The notes: generated by a model from the letters alone, not told the origin. 64,000 nucleotides of DNA from Poindextera sp035294785 (GCA_035294785.1 DATGKF010000137.1:24362-88361); one strand, 5' to 3'. Positions 1 through 8,425 are shown, counted from the stretch's first letter. Translations and numbers: made by a program.

Positions 1-214
1 CGGCGTGCGGGCGGAGCGCGAGCGCTGCGTCGGTCGGCCGGAGCCCACTGGGCGAGCGGGTGAAGAGCGCCAGACCCCCCAGCGTTTGTTCGAGCGCTTC
101 GATCTGCCGTCCAACCGTGGGCTGAGTCAGCCCCAGCTGCCGCGCGGCGCCCGAGAGGCTGCCCGCGTCGATCACCGCCAGGAAGGCGCGGTAGAGAGAC
201 CAGTCCGGAACCAT
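1..214 (-). CDS. LysR-family transcriptional regulator, N-terminal part (cut by window edge)
   Basis: Only the first 71 or so codons are visible, because the gene runs off the left edge. Read on the minus strand from the ATG at 214, it encodes the winged helix-turn-helix of a LysR-type regulator: a helix with FLAVIDAGSLSGAARQLG, the recognition helix LTQPTVGRQIEALE, and a wing with LFTRSPSGLRPT. LysR proteins typically bind between themselves and a divergent target and respond to a small co-inducer. The divergent neighbour is the NAD(P)-binding protein starting at 304, which is the natural candidate target (inference). The effector-binding domain lies outside the window, so the ligand cannot be guessed. 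Confidence 0.9.
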   Translation of the reverse strand, partial: MVPDWSLYRAFLAVIDAGSLSGAARQLGLTQPTVGRQIEALEQTLGGLALFTRSPSGLRPTDAALALRPHA

Positions 215-229
215 ACGAAAACGTATAAT
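213..229. promoter_or_regulatory. Inverted repeat and -10-like box between lysR and the SDR-like gene
   Basis: ATACG-AAAA-CGTAT (213-226) is a perfect inverted repeat with 5-base arms that overlaps the start codon of the LysR gene. It runs into a consensus-like TATAAT (224-229) facing the gene at 304. The size and place fit an operator for the LysR protein, but no good -35 box is visible, so this is a candidate only. Confidence 0.4.
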
Positions 230-303
230 GAGTCTACGAACTCTCGCAATTCCGCATAGCCCGCGCGAGAGGCACCTTGCGCCATCAGCAAAGGAGCTTC
301 GCC

Positions 304-1311
304 ATGAGCACCCAGAAGACCGCCCTCGTCCTCGGCGCCACCGGCAACTACGGGAGCCACGCCGTGCAGGCGCTGCTCAAGCACGGCTGGCGCGTCCGGG
401 CGCTGGCCCGCAACCCGGCGGCGGCCGCCGCCAAGGCCGGCCAGCGAACCCCGATCGAGTGGATCAAGGGCGATGCGATGAACGAGGCCGACGTCGCCGG
501 CGCCGCGCGCGGGGCCAGCGTGATCGTCCACGCCGTGAACCCGCCCGCCTACAAGAACTGGCCGGGCCTCGTGCTGCCGATGATCCGCTCGACCATCGCC
601 GCGGCCAAGGCGGAGGGCGCGCGGATCGTCGTGCCCGGCAACGTCTACAATTATGCGCCCGACGCCGGGCCCGCGATCGGCGAGGCCGCACCGCAGGCGC
701 CGGTCACGCGCAAGGGCAAGATCCGCGTTGAGATGGAAGAGTTGCTGCGGGCCGCGAGCGCAGACGGCGCCAAGGTGCTGATCGTCCGCGCCGGCGACTT
801 CTTCTCCGGCCTCGGATGGCTCACCACGCGTTCGAAGGGCCGCGTGCGCGCGATGTACCGCGCCGGCCCGGCCGACGTCGGCCACCTCTGGGCCTACCTG
901 CCTGACATGGCCGAGGCGACGGCGCAGCTGCTGGACCGCGAAGCGGATCTCGCCGCCTTCGAGGTGTTCAACTTCCGCGGCCACTGGCTGGAGCCGTCGG
1001 AGGCGATGGTCGCCGCCGTCCGGCGCGTCACCGGCCAGGCGAAGCTGCCCGTGCACGGCTTCCCATGGCTGCTCGTCTACGCGCTGGCCCCGTTCGTGGA
1101 GCTGTTCCGCGAGCTGGCCGAGATGCGCTACCTGCAGCAGAAGCCGATCGGTCTCGACAATGAGAAGCTGGTCGCCTTCCTCGGCGCCGAGCCGCACACC
1201 CCGCTCGACACCGCCGTCCGCGCGGCGCTGGAGGAGCTGGGGGTCTCGGTCGATCCGGCGCCGGCCGCCAGTGAGGCCTGGCCGCTTCGTGGGGCCGCGA
1301 CGGCGCACTGA
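304..1311 (+). CDS. NAD(P)-binding Rossmann-fold protein (atypical/extended SDR, NmrA-like)
   Basis: This 335-residue protein opens with a Rossmann nucleotide-binding loop, GATGNYG at residues 11-17, typical of NAD(P)-dependent epimerase or NmrA-like proteins. The start at 304 is preferred to an upstream in-frame codon at 277 because AAGGAG sits at the right distance before it and the upstream codons add nothing to the fold. The substrate is unknown; no clear YxxxK catalytic pair could be assigned. It is divergent from the LysR regulator and may be its target. The leuC gene begins 74 bases downstream on the same strand, so co-transcription is possible but not shown. Confidence 0.85.
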   Translation: MSTQKTALVLGATGNYGSHAVQALLKHGWRVRALARNPAAAAAKAGQRTPIEWIKGDAMNEADVAGAARGASVIVHAVNPPAYKNWPGLVLPMIRSTIAAAKAEGARIVVPGNVYNYAPDAGPAIGEAAPQAPVTRKGKIRVEMEELLRAASADGAKVLIVRAGDFFSGLGWLTTRSKGRVRAMYRAGPADVGHLWAYLPDMAEATAQLLDREADLAAFEVFNFRGHWLEPSEAMVAAVRRVTGQAKLPVHGFPWLLVYALAPFVELFRELAEMRYLQQKPIGLDNEKLVAFLGAEPHTPLDTAVRAALEELGVSVDPAPAASEAWPLRGAATAH

Positions 1312-1385
1312 CGAACGCGAATACGCAGGGTCGGCCGGCGGGGCCGGCCCTGGACGCGTTTCGGGCCGGACGCTACAGGCAGCGC

Positions 1386-2795
1386 ATGCCCGGCAAGACC
1401 CTCTACGACAAGATCTGGGACGCCCACGTCGTCGCCGAGGACGGGAACGGCGAGACCATCCTCTATGTCGACCTGCACCTCGTGCATGAGGTGACGAGCC
1501 CGCAGGCGTTCGCCGGCCTGCGCGCCGCCCGCCGGCCGGTGCGGCGCCCGGATCTGACGCTGGCGGTGGCCGACCACAACGTGCCCACCGAAGGGCAGGC
1601 GAAGGGTGTCGACGCGGTCGCCGACGACGAGGCGCGACTGCAGCTGAAGACGCTGGCCAGGAACGTCGCGGACGCCGGCATCGAGTTCTTCCCGATGGGC
1701 GATGTCCGGAACGGCATCGTCCACATCGTCGGCCCCGAGCAGGGTCGCACTCAGCCGGGTATGACCATCGTCTGCGGCGACAGCCACACCTCGACCCACG
1801 GCGCCTTCGGTGCGCTGGCGCACGGCATCGGCACCAGCGAAGTCGAGCACGTTCTGGCCACCCAGACGCTTCGCCAGCGGAAGTCTAGGAACATGCGGGT
1901 GTGGTTCGAAGGCGAGCCGCAGGCCGGCGTCGGCGCGAAGGACTATGCCCTGGCCATGATCGGCCGGATCGGCGCGGCCGGGGGCGCCGGCTATGTGATC
2001 GAGTACGCCGGGCCGGCCATCGCGGCGCTGTCGATGGAAGGGCGTATGACGCTGTGCAACCTCTCGATTGAGGGCGGCGCGCGGGCGGGGCTGGTGGCGC
2101 CGGACGAGACGACCTTCGCCTACCTCGCCGGCCGGCCGGCGGCGCCGAAGGGCGGCGGCTGGGCGATGGCGCTCGATCACTGGAAGCGCCTCTTCTCCGA
2201 CGCTGACGCCCGCTTCGACCGCGAGGAGCGGATCGACGTGGCGATGCTGAAGCCCACGGTCACCTGGGGCACCAGCCCGGAGGACGTGATCCCTGTCGAC
2301 GGCTGCGTGCCCGATCCGGCGGCCTTCGAAGGCGACAAGGCTGAGCAGGTGCGCCGGGCGCTGGACTACATGGGCCTGGAGCCCGGCCAGCCGATCGCGG
2401 CGGCGAAGATCGACCGCGTCTTCATCGGCTCCTGCACCAACAGCCGCATCGAGGACCTGCGCGCCGCCGCCGCCATCGCCAAGGGCCGGACGGTCGCCAG
2501 CGGCGTCGCGGCCATGGTGGTGCCTGGGTCGGGCCTCGTGAAGGAGCAGGCGGAGGCCGAGGGGCTGGACGAGGTCTTCCGCGCCGCCGGCTTCGACTGG
2601 CGCGAGCCGGGCTGCTCCATGTGCCTGGCGATGAACCCCGACAAGCTCCAGCCCGGCGAGCGCTGCGCGTCGACTTCCAACCGCAACTTCGAGGGCCGCC
2701 AGGGGCGCGGCGGGCGCACCCACCTGATGAGCCCGGCCATGGCCGCGGCGGCCGCCATCGCCGGCCACATCGTCGACGTGCGGGCGTTCTTATGA
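1386..2795 (+). CDS. leuC: 3-isopropylmalate dehydratase large subunit
   Basis: LeuC, 469 residues, is the 4Fe-4S subunit of the enzyme that isomerises 2-isopropylmalate to 3-isopropylmalate in leucine synthesis. The three cluster cysteines are visible at about C350 (FIGSCTNSR), C410 and C413 (GCSMC). The closing block SNRNFEGRQGRGGRTHL is the family signature, and the length matches the family. It heads a cassette with leuD and leuB in which two unrelated small enzymes are inserted; the next start codon overlaps its stop (ATGA at 2792-2795). No leucine-type attenuator peptide was seen upstream. A paralogue with a related substrate cannot be excluded, given the oddities in the LeuB of the same cassette. 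Confidence 0.95.
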   Translation: MPGKTLYDKIWDAHVVAEDGNGETILYVDLHLVHEVTSPQAFAGLRAARRPVRRPDLTLAVADHNVPTEGQAKGVDAVADDEARLQLKTLARNVADAGIEFFPMGDVRNGIVHIVGPEQGRTQPGMTIVCGDSHTSTHGAFGALAHGIGTSEVEHVLATQTLRQRKSRNMRVWFEGEPQAGVGAKDYALAMIGRIGAAGGAGYVIEYAGPAIAALSMEGRMTLCNLSIEGGARAGLVAPDETTFAYLAGRPAAPKGGGWAMALDHWKRLFSDADARFDREERIDVAMLKPTVTWGTSPEDVIPVDGCVPDPAAFEGDKAEQVRRALDYMGLEPGQPIAAAKIDRVFIGSCTNSRIEDLRAAAAIAKGRTVASGVAAMVVPGSGLVKEQAEAEGLDEVFRAAGFDWREPGCSMCLAMNPDKLQPGERCASTSNRNFEGRQGRGGRTHLMSPAMAAAAAIAGHIVDVRAFL

Positions 2796-3652
2796 TCATC
2801 GGCTACGACCACGCGCCGCTGATCGTGGCGGACCTGGACGCGGCGGTCGCCAAGCTGACCGCCATGTTCGGGCGCGAGCCCAACTGGCGCGGCCGGCTGC
2901 CCGGCGTGCGCCATGCCTGGTTCCAGCTGGCCAATTTCGCCCTCGACGTCGTGGCGCCGCACGGCGAAGGCCCCGCGGGCGACGCGGCGCGCGCGCGGCT
3001 GGAGAAAGTCGGCGAGGGCCCGGCGGGCGTCGGTTTCGCGACGCCGGCGCTGGACGAGGCGGTCCGGATGCTGAACCGGCGCGGCGTGACCACTGCCGAC
3101 CCCATCGAAGAGCATTCCACCGGCGAGGCGGGCGGCGAGCGCAACTGGCGCATCGCCATGGCGCGACCCTCGACCACACGCGGCATCCAGCTCTTTCTCG
3201 TTGCGCGCGATCCGGACGCCGAGCCATGGCCGATATCGCCGCCGATCGCCGACGAGGCCGCCGCGCTGGCGGCTGTGGACCATGTGGTGGTGCGCACGAC
3301 AAACGCCGAAGCGACGATCGCCCTCTATGGGGCCAAGCTCGACCTGGACCTGCGCCTCGACCGCTCGAACCCGGACTGGGGTTCGCGGCTGCTGTTTTTC
3401 CGGTGCGGCGATGCGGTGCTGGAGGTGGGAGCGAGCCTGAACGCCGCGGTAAGCGACGAGCGCGACCGCCTGGGCGGCTTCGCCTGGCGCGCGCCGCAGC
3501 CGGAGGCCGCCCACAGCCGCATGGCCGCCGCGGGTCTCGACGTCTCGGAGCTGCGCAAGGGCCGCAAGCCCGGCACCAGCGTCTTCACCGTGCGCGACGC
3601 CATCGGGGGGGCCAATCTGGTCATCAGCGCAGCAGCGGCGGGAGACGACTGA
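2792..3652 (+). CDS. VOC (glyoxalase-like) family protein, apparently two VOC modules
   Basis: A 286-residue protein inserted between leuC and leuD. It begins GYDHAPLIVADLDAAVAKL, the usual opening of a vicinal-oxygen-chelate domain, and a second module begins near residue 155 (AVDHVVVRTTNAEATIALY). The layout resembles the glyoxalase-like proteins that bind a metal and act on small oxygenated molecules such as methylmalonyl-CoA or catechols, but the substrate here is unknown. The start overlaps the leuC stop (ATGA), and its own stop overlaps the leuD start (TGATG), so translation of all three is probably coupled. Its place inside a leu-like cassette suggests a linked metabolic or detoxifying step (inference). 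Confidence 0.8.
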   Translation: MIIGYDHAPLIVADLDAAVAKLTAMFGREPNWRGRLPGVRHAWFQLANFALDVVAPHGEGPAGDAARARLEKVGEGPAGVGFATPALDEAVRMLNRRGVTTADPIEEHSTGEAGGERNWRIAMARPSTTRGIQLFLVARDPDAEPWPISPPIADEAAALAAVDHVVVRTTNAEATIALYGAKLDLDLRLDRSNPDWGSRLLFFRCGDAVLEVGASLNAAVSDERDRLGGFAWRAPQPEAAHSRMAAAGLDVSELRKGRKPGTSVFTVRDAIGGANLVISAAAAGDD

Positions 3653-4266
3653 TGCGCGCCTTCACCCGTCTCGATGGCCGCGCCGCAGCGCTGACCATCG
3701 CCAACCTGGACACCGACCAGATCATCCCCAAGCAGTTCCTCAAGACGGTGGAGCGCGAGGGGCTGGGCAAGGGCCTCTTCTACGACCTTCGCTTCGACGG
3801 CGAGGGGCGGCCCAAGCCCGACTTCGTGCTCAACCGGCCGGAGTTCGCCGGCGTGAACATCCTGATCGGCGGCGAGAATTTCGGCTGCGGCTCCAGCCGC
3901 GAACACGCGCCGTGGGCCCTGCTGGACTACGGCGTCAGCTGCGTGATCGCGCCGGCCTTCGGCGACATCTTCTATGAGAACTGCTTCCAGAACGGCGTGC
4001 TGCCGGTGGTGCTGCCCGAAGACGCCGTGCACGCGCTGGCGGCCGAGGCCAAGGGCGGCAACCACCTCTTTTCCGTCGACCTGGCCGAGCAGACCGTGAC
4101 CGCGCCGAGCGGGCAGGTGTTCCGGTTCGACATCGATCCCGGCCGAAAAGAGAAGCTGCTCAAGGGCCTGGACTCGGTTGGCGAGACGCTGGAGCACGCG
4201 GGCGACATCAGCGTCTTCGAACAGCGGCGCCGACTGGCGCAGCCCTGGCTGGAGGCGCGCGCGTGA
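3652..4266 (+). CDS. leuD: 3-isopropylmalate dehydratase small subunit
   Basis: LeuD, 204 residues, is the swivel-domain partner of LeuC and completes the active site of isopropylmalate isomerase. Recognisable blocks are LDTDQIIPKQFL near the N-terminus and GGENFGCGSSREHAPWAL in the middle, the latter being the substrate-binding loop of the family. The length is normal. The ATG overlaps the stop of the VOC gene (TGATG), and the last codon and stop overlap the GTG start of the next small gene, so it sits inside a continuous translational unit. Confidence 0.95.
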   Translation: MRAFTRLDGRAAALTIANLDTDQIIPKQFLKTVEREGLGKGLFYDLRFDGEGRPKPDFVLNRPEFAGVNILIGGENFGCGSSREHAPWALLDYGVSCVIAPAFGDIFYENCFQNGVLPVVLPEDAVHALAAEAKGGNHLFSVDLAEQTVTAPSGQVFRFDIDPGRKEKLLKGLDSVGETLEHAGDISVFEQRRRLAQPWLEARA

Positions 4267-4565
4267 GCCTGATCGTCGCCGGCACGGTGCGCGTGCCGCC
4301 TGAGAACCTGGAGGGCCTTCGCCCGAAGATGATCGAGATGATGACCTCGACCCGCGGCGAGGACGGTTGCGGCGCTTACGCCTACGCCGAGGACGTGGCC
4401 GAGCCCGGTCTGATCCATGTGTTCGAGATCTGGCGCGATCAGGCGGCGCTGGACGCCCACTTCCAGACGCCGCACATGGCCGCCTGGCGGGCGGCCTGGC
4501 CGAGCTTCGGCGTCTCCGACCGGAGCCTGAACGTCTACGAGATCGCAGCCGTGCGGGCGATTTAG
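4263..4565 (+). CDS. Antibiotic biosynthesis monooxygenase (ABM) domain protein
   Basis: A 100-residue protein of the dimeric alpha/beta-barrel ABM fold; typical features are the N-terminal strand IVAGTVRVPPENLEGL, the central EDGCGAYAYAEDV and the pattern FEIWRDQAALDAHFQTPHM that carries the conserved histidine region. ABM proteins are quinol or heme-related monooxygenases, or binding proteins with no known reaction; the fold alone does not settle the function. It starts with GTG inside the end of leuD and stops four bases before leuB, so it is an integral part of the leu-like cassette. A second ABM-like gene lies at 10204. Confidence 0.85.
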   Translation: MSLIVAGTVRVPPENLEGLRPKMIEMMTSTRGEDGCGAYAYAEDVAEPGLIHVFEIWRDQAALDAHFQTPHMAAWRAAWPSFGVSDRSLNVYEIAAVRAI

Positions 4566-4569
4566 CGCG

Positions 4570-5640
4570 ATGGCCAAGCTGCTGCTGCTGCTGCCGGGTG
4601 ACTTCATCGGGCCCGAGGTCACCGCCGAGGTGGAGCGGGTGGCCCAGCGCCTGGTCAACGACCTCGACATCGACTCCCGCCCCTTCGGCGGCGCGAGCCT
4701 GGACGCGCACGGCGAGCCGCTGACGGCCGAGACGCTTCAGGCGGCGCTGGCGTCGGACGCGGTGTTGATGGGGGCGGTCGGGGGCGCAGTCGGGCCGAGC
4801 AACCCATGGGCGGACGTCCCCCGCGACAAGCGGCCCGAAGCCGGCCTGCTTGGCCTGCGCAAGGCGATGGACGTGTACGCCAACCTTCGGCCCGCGGTCT
4901 GCTTCGAGGCGCTGGCGGGCGCTTCGGCCCTGAGGCCGGAGTTGGTCGCCGGGCTCGATCTGATGATCGTGCGCGAGCTGACGGGCGGCGTCTATTTCGG
5001 CGAACCGCGCGGGGTCGAGACGCTGCCGGACGGCCAAAAGCGCGCCGTCGACACGCAGGTCTATACGACGAGCGAGATCGAGCGGGTGTCGCGCGTGGCC
5101 TTTGGCCTGGCGCGCGGGCGACGAAACAAGGTGACGAGCTGCGAGAAGGCCAACGTCATGGAGACCGGGGCGCTCTGGCGCGAGGTGGTGAGCGACCTGC
5201 ACGCGCGCGAGTTCGCCGACGTCGAGCTGGAGCACATGCTGGCCGACAACGCCGCCATGCAGCTGGTGCGCCAGCCCAGCCAGTTCGACGTGATCGTCAC
5301 CGATAACCTGTTCGGCGACGTGCTTTCGGACGAGGCGGCGATGCTGACCGGTTCGCTGGGCATGCTGCCGTCGGCGGCGCTGGGCGATGCCGGCAAGCCG
5401 GGGCTGTACGAGCCGATCCACGGCTCGGCGCCCGACATCGCCGGCAAGGGCCTGGCGAACCCACTGGCGGCCATCCTGTCGTTCGAGATGGCGCTCAGAT
5501 GGTCGCTCGAGCGCCCCGACCTGGCCGACCGGCTGGCGGCGGCGGTGAAGGCCGCGCTCGACGCCGGCGCCCGCACCCGCGACATCGGCGGCGACCTCTC
5601 GACGAAAGAAATGACCGACGCGGTGCTGAGCCGGCTTTAG
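4570..5640 (+). CDS. leuB: 3-isopropylmalate dehydrogenase (divergent)
   Basis: A 356-residue beta-decarboxylating dehydrogenase of the LeuB/IDH family, which oxidises 3-isopropylmalate with NAD and releases CO2. Family blocks are ELTGGVYFGEPRG, the AMQLVRQP region, DVIVTDNLFGDVLSDEAAML and GLYEPIHGSAPDIAGKG. Two usually invariant spots are altered: the N-terminal PGDGIGPE signature reads PGDFIGPE (Phe at residue 12), and the DKAN block around the catalytic lysine reads EKAN (E192, K193). The catalytic lysine remains, so the protein is probably active, but altered cofactor or substrate preference is possible. It ends the cassette, and the region after it holds a pair of inverted repeats. Confidence 0.88.
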   Translation: MAKLLLLLPGDFIGPEVTAEVERVAQRLVNDLDIDSRPFGGASLDAHGEPLTAETLQAALASDAVLMGAVGGAVGPSNPWADVPRDKRPEAGLLGLRKAMDVYANLRPAVCFEALAGASALRPELVAGLDLMIVRELTGGVYFGEPRGVETLPDGQKRAVDTQVYTTSEIERVSRVAFGLARGRRNKVTSCEKANVMETGALWREVVSDLHAREFADVELEHMLADNAAMQLVRQPSQFDVIVTDNLFGDVLSDEAAMLTGSLGMLPSAALGDAGKPGLYEPIHGSAPDIAGKGLANPLAAILSFEMALRWSLERPDLADRLAAAVKAALDAGARTRDIGGDLSTKEMTDAVLSRL

Positions 5641-5650
5641 GACCTGTTCT

Positions 5651-5677
5651 CATCCCCGGGAAGAGCGGGGACGCAGG
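5651..5677. repeat. REP-like palindromic repeat, copy A
   Basis: CATCCCC...GGGGACGCAGG contains a short stem (CCCC/GGGG). Its reverse complement closely matches copy B at 5729-5757, so the two copies face each other across about 50 bases between leuB and fabI. This is the layout of repetitive extragenic palindromes. Confidence 0.55.
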
Positions 5678-5728
5678 CTTTTGAGGGAGGGTGCGCTTGC
5701 GGCAGGCTGTCGGGGCTTAGCCAAAGGC

Positions 5729-5757
5729 TGGATCCCCGCGTCCGTGGGGATGAGCGG
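5729..5757. repeat. REP-like palindromic repeat, copy B
   Basis: Contains ATCCCC-GCGTCCGT-GGGGAT, a perfect 6-base stem, flanked by the same bases as the inverted copy A. The pair lies between convergent genes leuB and fabI, where it could act as a bidirectional terminator or mRNA 3'-end stabiliser (inference). Confidence 0.55.
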
Positions 5758-5800
5758 GGGTAGGGGCCAAGTCATTGGCCACTTCAACTCAGCCTGGACC

Positions 5801-6607
5801 CTACAGCAGCTCTTCGGGGGGGCCCATCATGTGGATGCCGGCGTCGACGTGGACGATCTCGCCCGTGGCCGAGCGGCCGAGGTCGGAGACCAGCCAGAGC
5901 ACCGTCCCGGCGACGCTCTCCGTCGCCGTGTGCTCTTTCAGCGCGCTAAGAGCCGCGCTCTTGGCATGCATCTGACGCCCGCCCTGGATGCCGGCCAGCG
6001 AAAGTGAGCGAAAGGCGCCGGCCGAGATGGCGTTCACGCGGACCTTCTGCGGGCCGAGATCGCGGGCGATGTAGCGAACCGACGACTCCAACGCCGCCTT
6101 GGCGACGCCCATCATATTGTAGTTGGGCATCGGCCGTTCGGCGCCGAGGTAAGTCATAGTGATGATCGAGCCGCCGTTCGGCATCAGCTTCGCAGCCCGT
6201 CGCGCGGCGTCGACGAAGCTGTAGACCGAGATGTCCAAGGCGAAGTGGAAGCCCTCGCGGGTGGTGTTCTCGACGAACGATCCCATGAGCTGACTGCGGT
6301 CGGCCATCGCGATCGCATGTACGAGGTAGTCGAGCGTCCCGAGCGACGTCTCGACTTGGGCGAACGCCCGATCCATCGAGGCGTCATCGGCCACATCGCA
6401 GACGATCGGGATCGCCCCGAGGCCCTCGGCCAGAGGCTTTGCCCGCCGCTCGTTCATCTCGATGTAGGTGACGGCTTGCTCGGCGCCTTGCGCTGCCATT
6501 TGGGCGGCGATGACGTAAGCGATGGAGTGGCTGTCGGCCAAGCCCATCACCACGCCCTTCTTGCCCTTCAGCAGATCGCCCTTGGGCAGGTCGAAATCGT
6601 CGGCCAA
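5801..6607 (-). CDS. fabI: Enoyl-ACP reductase (NADH)
   Basis: FabI, 268 residues, performs the last reduction of each fatty acid elongation cycle. Its divergent SDR active site is clear: Y153 and Y163 followed by K170 (Tyr-x6-Lys in YNMMGVAK), and the nucleotide-loop region LADSHSIAY in place of the E. coli-type SxxSIAY. FabI is the classical target of triclosan and isoniazid-like inhibitors. Translation most likely starts at TTG 6607, since GGGAGG lies six bases upstream and no ATG serves. It is the last gene of a fabA-fabB-fabI run and lies 66 bases behind fabB. Confidence 0.95.
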   Translation of the reverse strand: MADDFDLPKGDLLKGKKGVVMGLADSHSIAYVIAAQMAAQGAEQAVTYIEMNERRAKPLAEGLGAIPIVCDVADDASMDRAFAQVETSLGTLDYLVHAIAMADRSQLMGSFVENTTREGFHFALDISVYSFVDAARRAAKLMPNGGSIITMTYLGAERPMPNYNMMGVAKAALESSVRYIARDLGPQKVRVNAISAGAFRSLSLAGIQGGRQMHAKSAALSALKEHTATESVAGTVLWLVSDLGRSATGEIVHVDAGIHMMGPPEELL

Positions 6608-6673
6608 AGCCAGCCTCCCTTTGTGTTCCTGGTCTTGCCTGCCTAGCAGGCGGTTGCGGCTGGCGCCACGCGC

Positions 6674-7891
6674 TCAGCCGTCGTAGCGGCTCATCACCAG
6701 GCAGCCGTTCGTGCCGCCAAAACCGAAGCCATTCGACATCACGTTTTCGAGCGCGACCTCTTTGCGAGCCCTGAGGATCGGCAGGTCGGCGAAGGCCGGG
6801 TCGAGGTTGTCGATGTGGGCGCTCTCGCAGGCGAAGCCCGCCTGCATCATGAGAAGGCAGTAGATCGCTTCCTGCGCGCCCACCGCCCCCAGGCTGTGGC
6901 CGGTCAGCGACTTGGTGGACGAGATCAGCGGCGCATCGTCGCCGAACACCTCGCGCACCGCCTCCATCTCACGGATGTCCCCGACCTCGGTCGAGGTGCC
7001 ATGTGGATTCAAATAATCAATGTGTCGGCCGCCCGCGCCTTCCAGGGCCAAGCGCATGCAGCGCGCCGCGCCTTCTCCCGACGGAGCCACCATGTCGAAG
7101 CCGTCCGAGTTGGCCGCATAGCCGGTGATCTCGGCGTAGATTTTCGCGCCGCGCGCCTTCGCCCGCTCGAGGTCCTCCAGCACCACGACGCCTGCCCCGC
7201 CAGCGATGACGAACCCGTCGCGCTCGGTGTCGTAGGCGCGGCTGGCCACGGCCGGGCGATTGTTGAACCGCGTCGACATTGCGCCCATGGCGTCGAACAG
7301 CACCGAGAGCGTCCAGTCGAGCTCCTCGCAGCCGCCGGCGAACATCACGTCCTGCTTGCCCCACTGGATCTGTTCGGCGGCGGCCCCGATGCAGTGGGTC
7401 GACGTCGCACAAGCCGAGGAAATCGAATAGTTGATTCCCTTGATTCCAAACCAGGTGGCGAGCGTGCCCGAGGGGCCGGAGCTCATGGTCTTGGGCACCG
7501 CGAACGGGCCGATGCGCTTGGGGCCCTTTTCGCGCGCGATGCGCGCCGCCTCGACCAGGCTCTTCGTCGAAGCGCCGCCGGAGCCCACGATCAGCCCGGT
7601 CCGCTCGTGCTTGAGGTCGGCTTCCTCGAGCCCGGAGTCGGCGATGGCCTGCTCCATGGCGAGGTGCCCGTAGGCGGTGCCGGCGGCGAGGAAGCGGGCC
7701 GCGCGCCGGTCGATCAGCGCTTCCCAATCGACGACGGCCGGCGCGTGCACCTGACAGCGGAAGCCGAGTTCGGCGTATTCCGGCGCGGCGACCACGCCCG
7801 AGCGCGCCTCGCGCAGGCTGGCCGTGACCTCTTCGGCGTTGACGCCGATCGAGGAAATGACCCCCAATCCGGTGACGGCGACGCGGCGCAT
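6674..7891 (-). CDS. fabB: Beta-ketoacyl-ACP synthase I
   Basis: FabB, 405 residues, condenses malonyl-ACP with acyl-ACP and is needed to elongate the unsaturated branch. The catalytic triad is intact: C161 in SSACATSTHC, H297 in NPHGTST and H332 in KSLTGHSLGA, nearly the same positions as in E. coli FabB. It lies 12 bases upstream of the end of fabA in transcription order (fabA first), an arrangement conserved in organisms that make unsaturated fatty acids anaerobically through FabA/FabB. Confidence 0.97.
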   Translation of the reverse strand: MRRVAVTGLGVISSIGVNAEEVTASLREARSGVVAAPEYAELGFRCQVHAPAVVDWEALIDRRAARFLAAGTAYGHLAMEQAIADSGLEEADLKHERTGLIVGSGGASTKSLVEAARIAREKGPKRIGPFAVPKTMSSGPSGTLATWFGIKGINYSISSACATSTHCIGAAAEQIQWGKQDVMFAGGCEELDWTLSVLFDAMGAMSTRFNNRPAVASRAYDTERDGFVIAGGAGVVVLEDLERAKARGAKIYAEITGYAANSDGFDMVAPSGEGAARCMRLALEGAGGRHIDYLNPHGTSTEVGDIREMEAVREVFGDDAPLISSTKSLTGHSLGAVGAQEAIYCLLMMQAGFACESAHIDNLDPAFADLPILRARKEVALENVMSNGFGFGGTNGCLVMSRYDG

Positions 7892-7903
7892 GCGGCTCCC
7901 CGG

Positions 7904-8425
7904 TCAGTCCAGGCCGGCGGCGTCGAACAGGCCGACGCGCAGGTCGTGGGCCTCATAGATGGGTTGCCCGTCGACCTCCATCACCCCGTCGCCGACGCCC
8001 ATGACCAGTTTGCGGATGATAACGCGCTTCAGGTCGATCCTCCAGGAGACGAGCTTGGCGCTCGGCGTCACCTGGCCGGCGAATTTGACTTCGCCGACGC
8101 CCAGCGCGCGACCCCGGCCCGGCGCACCCGACCAGGCGAGGAAGAAACCGACAAGCTGCCACATGGCGTCCAGGCCTAGGCAGCCGGGCATCACCGGGTC
8201 GCCGATGAAGTGGCATTGGAAGAACCACTGCGCCGGATCCATGTCGAGTTCGGCGCGGACGTGGCCCTTGCCATACGCGCCGCCCGTCCCTGCGATGTCC
8301 GTGATGCGGTCGAACATGAGCATCGGCGGGTTCGGCAGCTGGGCGTTGCCGGGCCCGAACATCTCGCCCCGAGCGCAGGCGAGCAGATCGTCGGTGTCGA
8401 AACGCGACTTTGTCCAGGCGGTCAT
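7904..8425 (-). CDS. fabA: 3-hydroxydecanoyl-ACP dehydratase/isomerase
   Basis: FabA, 173 residues, dehydrates 3-hydroxydecanoyl-ACP and isomerises the trans-2 to the cis-3 double bond, the branch point to unsaturated fatty acids. The catalytic pair is H72 and D86 within CHFIGDPVMPGCLGLDAMWQ. The start is set at ATG 8425, because the in-frame TTG at 8461 adds 12 residues not found in the family and the ATG gives the usual length. It is the first gene of fabA-fabB-fabI. No FabR or FadR site could be recognised upstream; the gap to the next gene is only 66 bases. Confidence 0.96.
   Translation of the reverse strand: MTAWTKSRFDTDDLLACARGEMFGPGNAQLPNPPMLMFDRITDIAGTGGAYGKGHVRAELDMDPAQWFFQCHFIGDPVMPGCLGLDAMWQLVGFFLAWSGAPGRGRALGVGEVKFAGQVTPSAKLVSWRIDLKRVIIRKLVMGVGDGVMEVDGQPIYEAHDLRVGLFDAAGLD

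Noticed and set aside
3325..5421. Long minus-strand frame opposite leuD-leuB
   Set aside because: Arg/His/Gln-rich, no motif, opposite well-supported genes.
5641..5800. Possible insertion sequence end because of inverted repeats
   Set aside because: No transposase frame and no target duplication; the repeats fit the REP type better.
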